This document shows, one piece after another, positions 33,425 to 46,041 of a DNA stretch of 64,000 nucleotides. Where the stretch lies: positions 23,277,642 to 23,341,641 of the forward strand of contig CM019715.1 of the NCBI GenBank assembly GCA_009760885.1, in the 5' to 3' direction. The notes beneath the pieces were generated by a model. It saw only the letters and a program-made list of their open reading frames with translations. It was not told the DNA's origin and made no database searches. The stretch is from Achatina immaculata (lineage: Eukaryota > Mollusca > Gastropoda > Stylommatophora > Achatinidae). A program made the translations under genes and the position numbers. Positions within the stretch are counted from its first letter, which is position 1. Each line of letters opens with the position of its first letter.

Positions 33425-33662
33425 TTCGTTAATTGTCTCTCACTCTGTCTTTTGCCCCCTTTCTCCCTGCTTTTCTCTCTCTTGCTCCACTTCTTTCTGC
33501 TGTCATGATCTCTCAGACCCTAGCTCCAATTCTCTTCTCCCTCTCATCATATCTCCCTCTTTAACTGTCTTCTCCTCCTCTGTGCATACACACATCAGAT
33601 TTCTCCATCTGTTTCTTTCTCTCCCCCCCCCTTCCCTCTCTCCTTCCCCCTCTCTCTCTCTC
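33425..33662. repeat. CT-rich low-complexity tract
   Basis: Pyrimidine-rich on plus with CTCTCT and C-runs. Confidence 0.8.
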
Positions 33663-34892
33663 ATGTTTTATTTTACATTTTGGAGAATGTTAAGAAAACG
33701 TTTGGCTAAGCTCTTTATTTGAAGCAGAAAAATCAAACAAGCATATGGCAATATGGATAAGTGTAAGGGAGATAACTGAGTTTTCAACGATAGATAACTT
33801 ATACAAGAAAATCTGAGGTTTCCTGGTAGAAAATTGAGTGAATAGTTTGCTGTAAAATGTGGTGTTTTAAAGGTATATATGTGTGTTAAAAGTGATAGTT
33901 ATGAGTACAGATTTGGTTTTATGCAAGTAGGCTACCGCCATGACCTAACAAACACACACACAAACAAACTAAAGCTACCTCATATGTACATGTTTTTCTG
34001 TTTGTTTCTGTTGTACTGTGTTGCAGGCTGTTACATGCCTCACTCCTCCCTCCCCTGGTTAATCATTTGGCTTGAAGATGGTTTTCTGTTGTTAGATTAA
34101 TGTAGGATTTATGTATTTGTGTAACTGATTCATATAATAGCATTTATTTGTATGTATTGAAAATATAGGCTTTGCGGCTGAAGTATCAGAGGCTGTCCTT
34201 CAGCAGGTTGAGATGTAAGAGGACAGATATATGAAGGCAACACTGATATCAGTTTTTTTTTCTTCATTATTTTCATGTGGTGTGATATGGCTGGATTTAT
34301 TAGCAGCTCTTTTGTTTTTTGTTTTTTTTTAAGGGAGGTGGCAGTAAAGTCTGGAAAACATGAAGTTAAAAAGCAGTTAAAAATTTTTTATGTAGGGTTT
34401 ACGTGAGGTTTCAGAAGATAACGTGCGTTCTCCGTGTCTTGCAGACGTCACGGCAGAGTGAGAAGGTTAAAGTGATTTGTGATCGGGGTGTTGTGCCATA
34501 GTTTCTTGATGTTGTGTCCTGTGGTGTCTGGCAGGCAAGACATCTTTGATTCCTAGCAGTTATGAGTAAGTCTTAATGGTAATTTCTGACCAGCAAGCTG
34601 TGCCATACTTTCCTTTGCTGAGAATTGTGTAAATAGGAGTTCAGTAGGAAACATATTGATTCTTCAGCATAAAACTTCAGGGAAGTGCTCATTAACAAGA
34701 CACAAGCCATATTCATCATGTTACTACTCATTGTGGCTGTCCATCCAGTGCTTACATCAGAGGTTCAAGTAGAGATGCATATCATACTTGAGATATCAGG
34801 TAGTGATGATATCAGGGAACTGGCTTGTCTGATATAAGGATCTTTATATAAATGAGAAGGAACTCTCTTCCTGTCTCTTCCTGTGCTGCCTA

Positions 34893-35812
34893 AGAACAAT
34901 GTAGACAAATAAACCGGAAGAGCAGCTGCCTGAGAACAATGTAGACAAATAAACCAGAAGAGCAGCTGCCTGAGAACAATGAAGACAAATAAACCAGAGG
35001 AGCAGCTGCCTGAGAACAATGTAGACAAATAAACCGGAGGAGCAGCTGCCTGAGAACAATGTAGACAAATAAACCAGAGGAGCAGCTGCCTGAGAACAAT
35101 GTAGACAAATAACCAGAGGAGCAGCTGCCTGAAACAATGTAGACAAATAACCAGAGGAGCAGCTGCCTGAGAACAATGTAGACAAATAAACCGGAGGAGC
35201 AGCTGCCTGAGAACAATGTAGACAAATAAACCGGAGGAGCAGCTGCCTGAGAACAATGTAGACAAATAAACCGGAGGAGCAGCTGCCTGAGAACAATGTA
35301 GACAAATAAACCAGAAGAGCAGCTGCCTGAGAACAGTGTAGACAAATAAACCAGAGGAGCAGCTGCCTGAGAACAATGTAGACAAATAAACCGGAGGAGC
35401 AGCTGCCTGAGAACAATGTAGACAAATAAACCAGAGGAGCAGCTGCCTGAGAACAATGAAGACAAATAAACCAGAGGAGCAGCTGCCTGAGAAAAATGTA
35501 GACAAATAAACCAGAGGAGCAGCTGCCTGAGAAAAAAAAATGTAGACAAATAAACCAGAGGAGCAGCTGCCTGAGAAAAGTATAGACAAATAAACCAGAG
35601 GAGCAGCTGCCTGAGAAAAATGTAGACAAATAAACCAGAGGAGCAGCTGCTTGAGAAAAATGTAGACAAATAAACCAGAGGAGCAGCTGCCTGAGAAAAA
35701 AAAAATATAGACAAATAAACCAGAGGAGCAGCTGCCTGAGAAAAATGTAGACAAATAAACCAGAGGAGCAGCTGCCTGAGAAAAGTATAGACAAATAAAC
35801 CAGAGGAGCAAG
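34893..35812. repeat. 40-bp minisatellite, about 23 copies
   Basis: The unit GTAGACAAATAAACCAGAGG, then AGCAGCTGCCTGAGAACAAT. It lacks minus-strand stops in all three frames, so three long minus-strand frames arise from the same array. A-run length variants (up to 9 A) occur toward the right end. Confidence 0.95.
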
Positions 35813-35819
35813 CTCCAGT

Positions 35820-35928
35820 TAAGCAAAGTACACTCATTTCTCACATCAGTAGTTGGTCCACATCATTCAGGTCAAAGCAAAGTACACTCATTTCTCACAT
35901 CAGTAGTTGGTCCACATCATTCAGGTCA
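35820..35928. repeat. 55-bp direct duplication
   Basis: AGCAAAGTACACTCATTTCT, then CACATCAGTAGTTGGTCC is present twice in tandem (about 35821 and 35875), directly after the 40-bp array. Confidence 0.9.
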
Positions 35929-36565
35929 AACCAGCCATTCAAATAGAGGTGAAAATAATCATGTGATACTGGCCATTAGTAGGTTGACTGGTCAGGGAAT
36001 ATCTGGGCCTTAACATAACACTTTCTATACTTGCCACAGCGCCAGGGAGCAGCAACAATAAAAAAAAAAAAGAAGTCTACATCGTAGTTGGATTTAAAAA
36101 TGTCTCAGAACTTTTTGACTGCTTGTTTGCTCTTGAAAGAATTTGGGTATATTGTTTTATAAAGAACTTTTGTTTTTGTGTTAATGTATCATGTGCCAGT
36201 TGGGTAATTGGTTGCAGTGTGAGTTCAGCTTGAAGGAGCACCGAGGAAAGTTTATTTCTTGTCCATCTCCCGACATTGCTCAGCCTTCTGGAGCATGAAT
36301 TTCTTGCCTTGTTCTCCTGGATTTTATGAGTGCTTTATATGTTCAGAATCTCCACCCGTTGAGTTTTGATATTGTTCATTGTTTCGTTTCTCAGTTTCAG
36401 TAATTTTCTGTTATGTCCAACAAACATATACCTGCCAAACCAACAACCAAACACCCCCCCCCCCATTTTTTGTGGTCCACATTTGTACAGATTTGTGTTA
36501 TTGTATATCATACTTCAGATATCAGATAGTGATGATAACACATACTAATTGTACATGATACAGTA

Positions 36566-38031
36566 ACACATCCTAATTGTCATGGGAGACTTCAACGCCA
36601 AGGTAGGAAAAGATAACACCTATGTAAAAAAAGTAATGAGGAAAGAAGGAGTTGATACGCTAAATCAGAACGGAGAAAGAGGGCATGGTCATTGGAGGAA
36701 CAATATTTCCACACAAAGAGATACATAAAACAACATGGATATCTCCAGATATCAGAACCAGAAATCAGATAGATCATATTTGTATTAAAAAGCAATTCAG
36801 TACATCTCTGGTAGATGTAAGAGCATGTAGGGCTTCTGATGTCAACACTGATCACAATCTGAAAACTGAAAAACCATCACAAGAAAGCAATACCCAGAAA
36901 GATAAACAGCCACTGCCTACAGGAAGAAATCCTGAACTCTGTATACTTTAAAAAGGCATTTGATAGCATACACAGAGATTCATTGTGGAGAAGTTTAAGA
37001 CTGCAAGTATATGGAATACCATATAAAATTGTCAGCATCATTAAGGATCTCTACAACAGATATGTTTGTGCAGTCAACATGGAAGAAGGAATGAGCGAAT
37101 GGTTCCACATTGAAACGGGCGTGAAACAAGGATGTATATTATCTCCCTTGCTTTTTGGAAATGCCATAGACTTCATAGTGAAAAAATGCTGCACAAGTAA
37201 AACGTGCATTGATTGGGTACATGGGACCGAACTAGAATTGATTTTGCTGATGACATAACTCTTATCAGTGACAATGTGAATTCAGTGCAAGAAAAAAAAA
37301 CAGATACCGTGTCTTCACTGGCTAGTAAAATAGGTCTTGAAATTAAAAAATAAACAAAAATAGTGAAATTTCCCATTAATCAAGGAAGAAAAATATAAGT
37401 AGAAGGAACAGCTGTTGAATAACTACACCAATTTTCATACCTCGGCAGCTACATAGACCGGGATGGTGACACCAGAAAGGAAGTTGGAATTAGAACTGAA
37501 AAAGCAGCATTGACCTTGAAGAATCTTGAGAACATATGGAATTCAAAAGTTATAAGCACAAAAACTAAGTTTAAGACTATTCAATTCAAATGTAATACCC
37601 ACCCTCATTTATGCATGCGAAAGCTGGAAAACAACTAAAGAAATAGACAAGAAATTAGACTCTTTTGAAAACAAATGCCTAAGGAAAATATCTGTATAAA
37701 GTGGAACGAATTCAAGAAGAACGCAGAGATAAGGCAGATGAGCGAACTTGTCTCATGTGTGATCAGAAAAAGAAGATGGATATACATATATCGGTCACGT
37801 GATGAAAAGAAACAATCAGAGAATCCCAAAACAAGCTATCAAGTGGAACACAACAGGCCAAAGAAAAATAGGTCAACCATGTGAAACTAAAGAGGACATT
37901 GTTAAGAGAGGCCAAATTAGTCAGCATAAAATCCCTTGATGAGATTGAGAAACTCACTGAAAACAGGAAAACATTGTAGAATGTGAGCCCTATATGACGT
38001 TTAACAGCACAGGAAGAATATAAGATGTGAG
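36566..38031 (+). mobile_element. Family A LINE with endonuclease remnant and internal deletion
   Basis: The 5' part reads HILIVMGDFNAKVGKDN, the DFN motif of the AP-like endonuclease, then [18 protein letters not shown] and [11 protein letters not shown]. An internal deletion near 36950 then joins directly to RT motif A ([12 protein letters not shown]). Motif B, motif C (frameshifted) and the C-terminus follow to a TAAGATGTGAGAT end. Many stops are present. This is the only visible endonuclease segment of family A. Confidence 0.85.
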
Positions 38032-38751
38032 ATTACTTGTACGGCCTATTTGTTTTGTTTTTTTGTTAATATAAATTTTATATGGTCTTCATGTTATTAA
38101 TATTCTAATGTCACATGATTATCTCTGTTATGGAAACAGTATTCACAAGCCCAATATGTAACAGTTATGTTTTTTTTTTCCTGTGCACACACTGCTATGA
38201 CTTGTATTTCTTTTATGCACTTCAAGATCAGAGAAGGGAGTATTTACATTTGAAGACCGGGTTTGAAAGATGGTCTTCTGCAGTCAGATTCTTACACCTG
38301 TTTCTGGCAGTGTGTTTTCACAGTGGTATCCATACAGATAAAATCTGCCAAATGAAGTCCTAAGAATTAAGGCATATTCTTGATGTCAACACATTTTGTG
38401 TAGACACCTCTTTATTATGTTTTGTGTAGTTTTTTTCACTTGGGTAGATCAAAATTTTAGGTTTTGTGTAAGCTGTGGGAGAAAAAAAATATCAGAGAGG
38501 GAAAATGTCACTGGAAAAAGGTAGCATATTTGAGGAACAGTAATATTTTTGTTCATATTTTCTGTTTTATTGTTATATCTTGACTGGTTCAACTAGAGTC
38601 TGTTTATACAATTAAGACTCACAGTTCCTCGTGAAAAATGTGTAAATGTATAGACTTTACAGAACAGATGAGAATGCTCAGCCCATGTTGTATATCTAGT
38701 GGTGATACCATTTGATAATGGGTTTTTTTTCCCCATTACATTTTGCTGTCT

Positions 38752-38892
38752 TTTACTGTGTCTTATACTGTGCCCTATTCTGTGTTCTATACTGTGTCTT
38801 ATACTGTCTTATACTGTGTCTTATACTGTGTCTTATACTTTGTCTTATACTGTCTTATACTATGTCTTATACTGTGTCTTATACTTTGTCTC
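38752..38892. repeat. 12-bp minisatellite (TCTTATACTGTG)n
   Basis: About eleven variants of TCTTATACTGTG with some shortened units. Confidence 0.92.
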
Positions 38893-39168
38893 CAGGTTGA
38901 GGAGAGGCTAAAGAAAATAATCCTGTTAAGAAAAAGAGCTTGGCTTAAAAAAGAATCAAGCCTAATTTTAGAACAGATATTGGATATTGCCAAGTAACAT
39001 CTGAGAGGAGAGCAAGCAGATTTGGCCATGGAAAGTTTTAGACTAAAACACTTTAGATGTGAGATAAGGGGATATAGTAAGAGAATGGCTGAGAATAGAA
39101 GACTGGACTCCATGAGAATGGCTATATCCATTAGAGGGCCAGACAAATGGCCTATTCAGTAATGGAAG
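38888..39168 (+). pseudogene. Possible decayed coding fragment
   Basis: A frame with one internal TAA reads VEERLKKIILLRKRAWLKKE, then EQADLAMESFRLKHFRC and IRGPDKWPIQ. It is rich in charged residues and follows an acceptor-like TTTGTCTCCAG. It may be a transposon or processed gene remnant. I cannot identify it. Confidence 0.25.
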
Positions 39169-40059
39169 TAGCCTGGTTTATCATTGCTGGTCTAGTTGAG
39201 TCTAGGGTTCTAGTCCCAGTCATTCTTGTACTTTGTTTTCTTTGCTCTTGTCTGAAGTGCATCACGGCCTTGTTTCTTTAGTGAAGCCCTGGCAGGTTTA
39301 CGGTCCACAAGCTTTTTTTCTTCCAGCTATACTAACACTGACTGGTTTAGTGATGCTTTTCAGAATGTCCTAGTAATAGTTGAAGATGACAGTGTTGTGA
39401 TTATTTGTATCACAACAATTAACTTCTTGTTTTCCTTTCTTTTATTCTCATGTCATTTAAAGAAATAAATAGTATGAATTGTTAGAAAACAAGAAGTGCT
39501 TTGTAAATACTGCATAAAAAAGTGCTTTCAGATTGTAATATTTAGCTTGGCATTGTTATCACAGTTTCTTCATTTAAAAGCATAAGAAATTGGAAGGGGC
39601 AGGAATGCAGAGGGTATTCTTCTTAAAGATGGTCCATTGTTGACAGCATGAATAGACCAATCAAACACTGTTTAGTACAAGCTTGAATAGACCAATCACT
39701 GCTTTAAATACAAACAAACAGCAGTTAGCAGTTTACATTGCATGCTCATTACATAAAGCTGCTTAAGAACAGATTAGTTTCAAATACATCAGACACACAG
39801 GTTGTATTTTTTCATTGAAAATATGAATATTTAAAATGTACCAGAAGCTCAGAATTGGCACTTTTAACTTAGATTAAAATTTTTAAAAAATTCTTCTTCA
39901 ATTACATTTAAATGGAAAAGCTAAATTGGGTTAATCTTTCTTCTCAGAATCATAACCGTTTGATTGTTTATGATGGCTAATCAAAACAAGTTAGAGGTAG
40001 TTTGCTTTCATTAAAGAAAATGCAAAAATGTGCATAAAAGTTTGGCTCTTGAAGAGCCA

Positions 40060-40650
40060 CAGAATATAGATGGTCAACAGGAATATGTCTACACTACCAA
40101 ACTTCAGATGGGTCTCTCTGTTCGCATTACACTCAGCAGAAGGTGCAGAGAACATATTTCAGCTACAGAAGTTAGCGAGATCACCAGAGACTGATGATGG
40201 TGTTATTTATACAGATGGTTCTTGGGCTTTGGTGATGGTGTTATTTATACAGATAAATGGCCTTTACTGTGAACCCAGAGTGGTAGAATAGTGGTGCTTT
40301 TACTGCAGAAAGTAGTATCACAGTGGAAAAAGTGATTGTAACAAAACCTCTGAGGTGGCCGATGTCCCAGGACTACATGCAGGCAGGCATTTAGAGTGAG
40401 TTGATGAAAATGCTAAAGAAAATTCAGTCTGGTTGGCTTTATAAGGCAGCAGTGGCTTGAGTCTCTGCATACGTCACAGGCCCATTGACAGGCCTACATT
40501 TTTTGTAGCAGGCCACTCATGTGTCAGAAAATAAAAGAGCAGATCAGTGGAATGACTCATCAGTCATAGGGAAAGGGCAAGCCATGGACTGAGTAGAGCA
40601 TCAGTTCTGTAAGAAAAGTTCATCAGAAAAAAAGAAGTTCTCACTGACAA
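40060..40650 (+). mobile_element. Family D LINE RNase H domain remnant
   Basis: Read across frames it gives GVIYTDGSWA (first RNase H aspartate), GAFTAESSITVE, MLKKIQSGWL and then ENKRADQW, the order expected for the RNase H domain of I-clade LINEs. Stops and frameshifts are frequent. A 30-bp local duplication (GATGGTGTTATTTATACAGA) interrupts the TDGS block. Confidence 0.6.
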
Positions 40651-40686
40651 CTGTGAATTGGTGTCCTTGTCAAGAATGAAGAAATT

Positions 40687-40702
40687 GGGGGGGGGGGGGG
40701 GG
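40687..40702. repeat. Poly-G tract (16 nt)
   Basis: An uninterrupted G run. Confidence 0.95.
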
Positions 40703-42079
40703 TGAAACCTGGCGAGGCAAAACATGAACGACTAAATAAAAGTATCGGAAGGATGGTTAGTCAGGACAGGCATATCGGTTATTGGTCATGGAAGGAGATA
40801 TTGAAAAGAAGATCGATCTTAAAGTGGCCCTTGAAGTAACATTTTGGTTATTCTTGAAGACAAAGGACAGTAATGAAGATAAAAATTCAGGTATTAATCT
40901 ATGAAGAAAAATCACAGCTTGATTGGTCTTAGAGAGATGGACTTGTTTAATCATTAATGTATCACCATCATAGAATTACTGTTTTTTTTTTTCCCATTGT
41001 ATATGAGATATAAATACATGTACATATGTATATAGACACCCTAGTTCAGTTTACAAATCTCTGAATCCATTGTATACAGAATCATCAAGAAACTGATATC
41101 AGCTGTTTGCAAAAGTTAAATCAGAGTCGTGAATATGAAACTTAAAGTCCAGTTCCAGATTATTTTTAATGGGTTACTGACGATTTGCATGTCTTCTTTA
41201 ACATTTCTGCCTGTGAGATAACCGTCTTTTTTCAGTTTTATTTCCATCTTGATGAAGTTTCTTACAAGAAGTAGTAAGAAAGGGAACCAGAGAAAAAAAA
41301 AACAACCCAAAAAAGCAGAAGTAATAAGAATAAAAATATCTGCAAAAGCAGGAGAGTTAATGGATCAATGACTTTTCATTTTTGTTGCTCCTGAAGAAGG
41401 CATTGTGCTGAAATTTTTGTTTGTTACATCTGATCACTTTTTTTTTTTAAAAATTAGGTTTGGGGGTAGGTGGGGTGTGTTCATTTCCTGTTCCCAAGTG
41501 ATTTGATTGCTGTTTTAAAAACGTTTACCATACACTTTTATTCATCATGATTTCACAGGCTTCATTATTCTCACTTATGTAACATATGTAACATTATGTA
41601 AAATATTTGTAAGATATAAATGTAGCTAATTTTTGTTTTCTTCATAAAGAGAAGTGTTAATTAACACAGTATATGAAAGGGTCTCTGATGTATGAATAAT
41701 GTACATGTTGGGCTGTATATTCTCTGTACAGTAGAACATCATAGTATTCACTTGTTTTTTGTTTTTTTTTGTTTTCACTGACAAATAATCCCTTGCCATT
41801 TTGTTGCATCATGTTCTAGTTATGAGTATGTTCTTGAAAGAGAAGTTATTTGAATACTGTGCTGTTTAGTTTGTCCCATGATAATGTATATATAAGGTTG
41901 TCACTCTGTCCTTTGTATATATATATATATACATGTTCAGGTACCTGAAACTGTGGAACACTGAGACAATGTTTACAGGCCTAGTGAAGCAAGCAGAGAA
42001 GACAAGCTATACATAAACTACAAAATGCAGTTAATTTGATCCAGAAGGAGAGAATCATGTGTAGATTAGCAATGGTGAA

Positions 42080-42490
42080 CCAGATCCAATGCACCAACAA
42101 CAAAGACATCAGCAAGTCATCCTCTTCCGCCTAAGTACAGGCCACTGCAGACTACTGAGCCACCTCCATCAACTTAAAATGTCTCACACAGACGAGTGTC
42201 CATGTGGCGGTGGAGTCCAGACTCCAGAACATATCCTTCAAGAGTGCCCAAACCATGCAGACCTGAGGCGTGAGACATGGCCAGAGGACACAAGCTTGGG
42301 GCAAAAGCTTTGGGGCTTCTATCAGGATCTGAGGGGGGACTGCGGGCTTTGCCATGTCAACAGGGATCAAGATCTGGAGGGGACTACAGGCTTTCTCATG
42401 TTGACAGGGATCAGGATCTGGAGGGGACTACAGGCTTTGCCATGTTAACAGGGATCAGGATCTGAAGTGACCAACAACCTCAAATGCAGA
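42080..42490 (+). mobile_element. Family D LINE C-terminus with zinc-knuckle-like motif
   Basis: The frame reads VILFRLSTGHCRLLSHLHQ, HTDECPCGGGVQTPEHILQ and CPNHADLRRETWPEDTS. The Cys-x-Cys...His...Cys spacing is the cysteine-rich motif often found after RNase H in I-clade and related LINEs. It is the best copy of four family D 3' ends here. Confidence 0.75.
42328..42465. repeat. 44-bp tandem triplication in the family D end
   Basis: GGGGACTACAGGCTTTGCCA, then TGTTAACAGGGATCAGGATC is present three times. It extends the LINE reading frame with repeated codons. Confidence 0.9.
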
Positions 42491-43579
42491 AGAAGAATGT
42501 ATAGATTTCTAAATGAGTAGAAAGATGTGGTTCAGGCTGAATTTTATACTGCATGATTGGTTTAAAAATGAACATATTCATAAAATTAAAGTGAAATTGC
42601 TCTACTTCAGAACATATTAAGATGGTACCTGGCCATATCTTTCAGTTCTTTGAATCAACGTGGATAGATTTATAACTGGGTTGCTTAGTCAGGGTTTTTT
42701 GTGTTGTTTTCCTGCACTGATTGTTATGCCTTCTTATACTGTGTTAGGCACAAGCAGTATTTGCTGGTTATTTAACATTTAGACAACCTGGTTAAGAATC
42801 TGAAGACCACACAAAAAAGTGTATAATAAGCACCAACACATTTTTTTTTAAAACTGGGAAATGATGTGTTATCTGCATTTAACTTATACATAATCTAAAT
42901 TCTGACTCCAAACAGAACAAAACCATGTAGATTTAGTTTGTTATTATTTACAAAGTTGCACACATATGTATGAAATCACATTTTTTTTTAAAATGATAGA
43001 AAGGATAAGAGAGTAAATTAGTCATACGTGAAGATTCAGAGAAGAACTATTTCATATATTGTTTTTTTGCATTTAGAAGACAGTGTGAAATTTGTAAAGT
43101 GGGCTGGATGCCAGCATTTAATGAGGGGCTGCCAAGCCCACATTTTACTGGGCAGCTTCTCTCACAGCAGAGTCTACCAGATCAGTCAGCCATGTGTAAC
43201 AGTCAAATGAAAATCCTGCAGAAATAGTACATGGGAGCAGTGCTGGATGATTGAACATACAGCAGATGTCCTAAAACTAGTAGAGTGCAATAAGGTCAGT
43301 AAAGGATGATTGCGTGGTTCATATAAATCTACCAATCATGTGTGAACAAAAGTAAATGCAGAAATAATAATTAGTTAAAAAAAACTAAATGTCCAAGCAC
43401 AAATTTGCTGGAAACGTGAGCTATGGCAGTTGTATGTAAATGTTATTTGTAGTTGTTTTATAGTAACATTCAGGTGTATTGTTTTGAATGTGTGGATGTG
43501 TATGTGAAATGAGAGAAGTACAGAGTTTAGAAAACTTTATATGTGTAGATCAGTTTTTCATATTAAAGTAAATAATGTC

Positions 43580-43772
43580 AAGACTACAATGTTGCCCAAA
43601 ACCAATATATAGACTACAGGGTTGCCCAAAACCATTATCTAGACTACAAGGTTGCCAAAACAAATATCTAGACTACAAAGTTGTCCAAAACCCACTCTGT
43701 ACATGCCAGAATAGTCTTCACTCCAGAGCATATCTTGCAAAGCTGCACTCTCTGCAGACATTCTCAGACTTG
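43580..43772. repeat. About 30-bp tandem repeat followed by family D trace
   Basis: Four copies of AGACTACAAGGTTGCCCAAA, then ACCAATATCT, then a short segment resembling the family D end (CTCCAGAGCATATCTTGCAA). Confidence 0.7.
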
Positions 43773-43793
43773 CCCCCCCCCCCCCCCCCCCCC
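43773..43793. repeat. Poly-C tract (21 nt)
   Basis: An uninterrupted C run, the mirror of the G runs elsewhere. Confidence 0.95.
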
Positions 43794-44029
43794 AGAAGTA
43801 CAATATGAATGAACATCTATGGGGCATGCATGTAGAACTCCTACTAAGTGGGATTAATGTAGGCAAAATGTGTTATATCTAGATAGACTAGATACATGTG
43901 AAAATAAATGCTATAGAGGATTAATATGTAAAGACACTACGCTCATCTTTTGTGAAGAGATCAACTTTGAGAATGTTGAGCAAATTTTCTTAACATTTAA
44001 TAAATTTTAGAAGGGCTTGTCTTGAAGGC

Positions 44030-44735
44030 CGAAGTGTTATATTGTGTACAACTCAGAAGAGGCAGGGTGGCCAGAGTGTTGTGTACAGCTCAGAAGAGGC
44101 AGGGTGGCCAGAGTGTTGTGTACAACTCAGAAGAGGCAGGGTGGCCAGAGTGTTGTGTACAGCTCAGAAGAGGCAGGGTGGCCAGAGTGTTGTGTACAGC
44201 TCAGAAGAGGCAGGGTGGCCAGAGTGTTGTGTACAGCTCAGAAAAGGCAGGGTGGCCAGAGTGTTGTGTACAGCTCAGAAAAGGCAGGGTGGCCAGAGTG
44301 TTGTGTACAGCTCAGAAAAGGCAGGGTGGCCAGAGTGTTGTGTACAGCTCAGAAAAGGCAGGGTGGCCAGAGTGTTGTGTACAGCTCAGAAAAGGCAGGG
44401 TGGCCAGAGTGTTATATTGTGTACAGCTCAAAGAGGAAGGGTGGCCAGAGTGTTATATTGTGTACAGCTCAAAGAGGCAGATTGGCCAGAGTGTTATATT
44501 TTGTACAGCTCAAAGAGGAAGGGTGGCCAGAGTGTTATATTTTGTACAGCTCAAAGAGGGAGGGTGGCCAGAGTGTTATATTGTGTACAGCTCAAAGAGG
44601 AAGGGTGGCCAGAGTATTATATTGTGTACAGCTCAGAAGAGGCAGAGTGGCCAGAGTGTTGTATTGTGTACAGCTCAGAAGAGGCAGAGTGGCCAGAGTG
44701 TTATATTGTGTACAGCTCAGAACAGACAGGGTGGT
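44030..44735. repeat. 37-bp and about 42-bp minisatellite, about 18 copies
   Basis: The unit GTGTACAGCTCAGAAGAGGC, then AGGGTGGCCAGAGTGTT. The right part uses a longer unit with an ATATT insertion. It is open in all three plus frames because the periods are not multiples of 3. Confidence 0.95.
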
Positions 44736-45061
44736 GAAAACAAAAGTAATATACAATGAAAAACATCCATGGTTATCTAGGAAAGCCAGTTTTCTTACGT
44801 TAGTCAGTCCAGACATGTCAAATGAATTACAGACAATTATGAAAGAATATCAGAGAAAAGAATTTGCTGAGAATCTCTGTTACTTTCTTTTCTACTCTGT
44901 GGAACAGAAAAATGGCATCTTTGCTTAGCATGTTAAAAGTGAGTTGAAGATGGATCCCAAAAGCTCAGTTCATGAGTGTTGAGAATATGAAACTCTGTAG
45001 TTTCAACAAACTTTTAGTTCGGGCTGGATTATTGTTCAATATTTTCCTTTCTTCAGCAGTC

Positions 45062-45135
45062 GGCTTAGTCATCCTTCCCGTGCCGTAAGTCAGCTTAGTC
45101 TTACATCTTTCCCATGCCATAAATCAGCTTAGACC
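45062..45135 (-). mobile_element. Two very short family A 3'-end pieces
   Basis: CATCCTTCCCGTGCCGT and CTTACATCTTTCCCATGCC, both reverse family A ends, each followed by A(A)(G/A)TCAGCTTAG and preceded by a similar GTCGGCTTAG. Confidence 0.55.
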
Positions 45136-45189
45136 ACTGTATCATATTTCTGAAATTGTTTTTTCACATGTGTGAACTGTTCCTCTCTT

Positions 45190-45211
45190 CCCCCCCCCCC
45201 CCCCCCCCCCC
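45190..45211. repeat. Poly-C tract (22 nt)
   Basis: An uninterrupted C run. Confidence 0.95.
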
Positions 45212-45344
45212 AATCTTAATACCATAACAGTCATATGTCCACTGATGCACCTCATCGTGCAGGCAGACCCAGTTTTAATATTTTTTTCCCCTAGCACAGG
45301 TTTAGAAGCTGATGGGTTATGTAGATGGAGTGGTGTGTGATGTA

Positions 45345-45465
45345 GCTTCATCATTTGCTCAGACATTGACCACCATTCTCTCTCTCACACAAATGTGGCA
45401 GTTCATCTCATGTTTTCAGCATGGCCATGGAGCTTAATGATGTAGCTGATCTTAACCAGAATCTT
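45345..45465 (-). mobile_element. Family D LINE end, antisense fragment
   Basis: CTTCATCATTTGCTCAGACA, then GGCAGTTCATCTCATG matches the 29410 copy. Confidence 0.6.
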
Positions 45466-45532
45466 TAGCCATGAGAAGTCAGAGCACTGTCGGTGCTCCT
45501 CTTCCTGTATTTTATTCTTGTGCAGTCTTTGT

Positions 45533-46041
45533 CTGCATTTCAGAGAATGAGAAACATATTGGCCAACACATCCTTATCAATGAATGTTAGAAAACGAGTC
45601 CTAAAATGCTATATTGAACCTATCTTGTTATATGGAAGTGAATCATGAACAATAGGCAAGTCTGCACAAAAATCATTGGAAGCAGCAGAAATGTGGTTTA
45701 TCAGAAGAATGTTGCAAATCCCCTGGACAGCAAAAATAACTAATGAAGAATGTATGAGAAGAGCTGGAGAGACAAAAAACCTTATCAAAAAGATAAGAGA
45801 GAGACAATATACTTTCATAGAACATGCAGTGAGAAGAGGGGGCATAGAAAATATTATAACAGCAGGAAAAATAGAAGGAAGAAGATCAAGAGAAAGACCA
45901 AGAGAAATGATACTGGACAGTCTGATGGGATGGTGTGAGAGGAGATCACCAACTGAGCTGATGGCCTGCATGAAGGATTGTGTACTCTGGAGAAGCATAA
46001 TAGCCAACTTCAGTCGGCATGGCACCTGATGATGATGATGA
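45533..46041 (+). mobile_element. Family C LINE, 5'-truncated copy with 11-12-bp TSD
   Basis: Reads from FQRMRNILANTSLSMNVRK to the GRRSRERPREM region and stop, then (ATG)n. TGCAGTCTTTGT flanks it at 45521-45532 and 46042-46053 (the first T is ambiguous with the tail). One in-frame TGA is present in the ESxTIGKSA region. It is close to the copy at 3218. Confidence 0.92.

Noticed and set aside
34765..35844. Three minus-strand frames of over 300 residues, hydrophobic
   Set aside because: Produced by the 40-bp tandem repeat, which lacks stops in all minus frames. The three proteins are the same repeat read in three phases.
44022..44928. Three plus-strand frames of 230-294 residues
   Set aside because: Read-through of the 37/42-bp minisatellite, not a gene.
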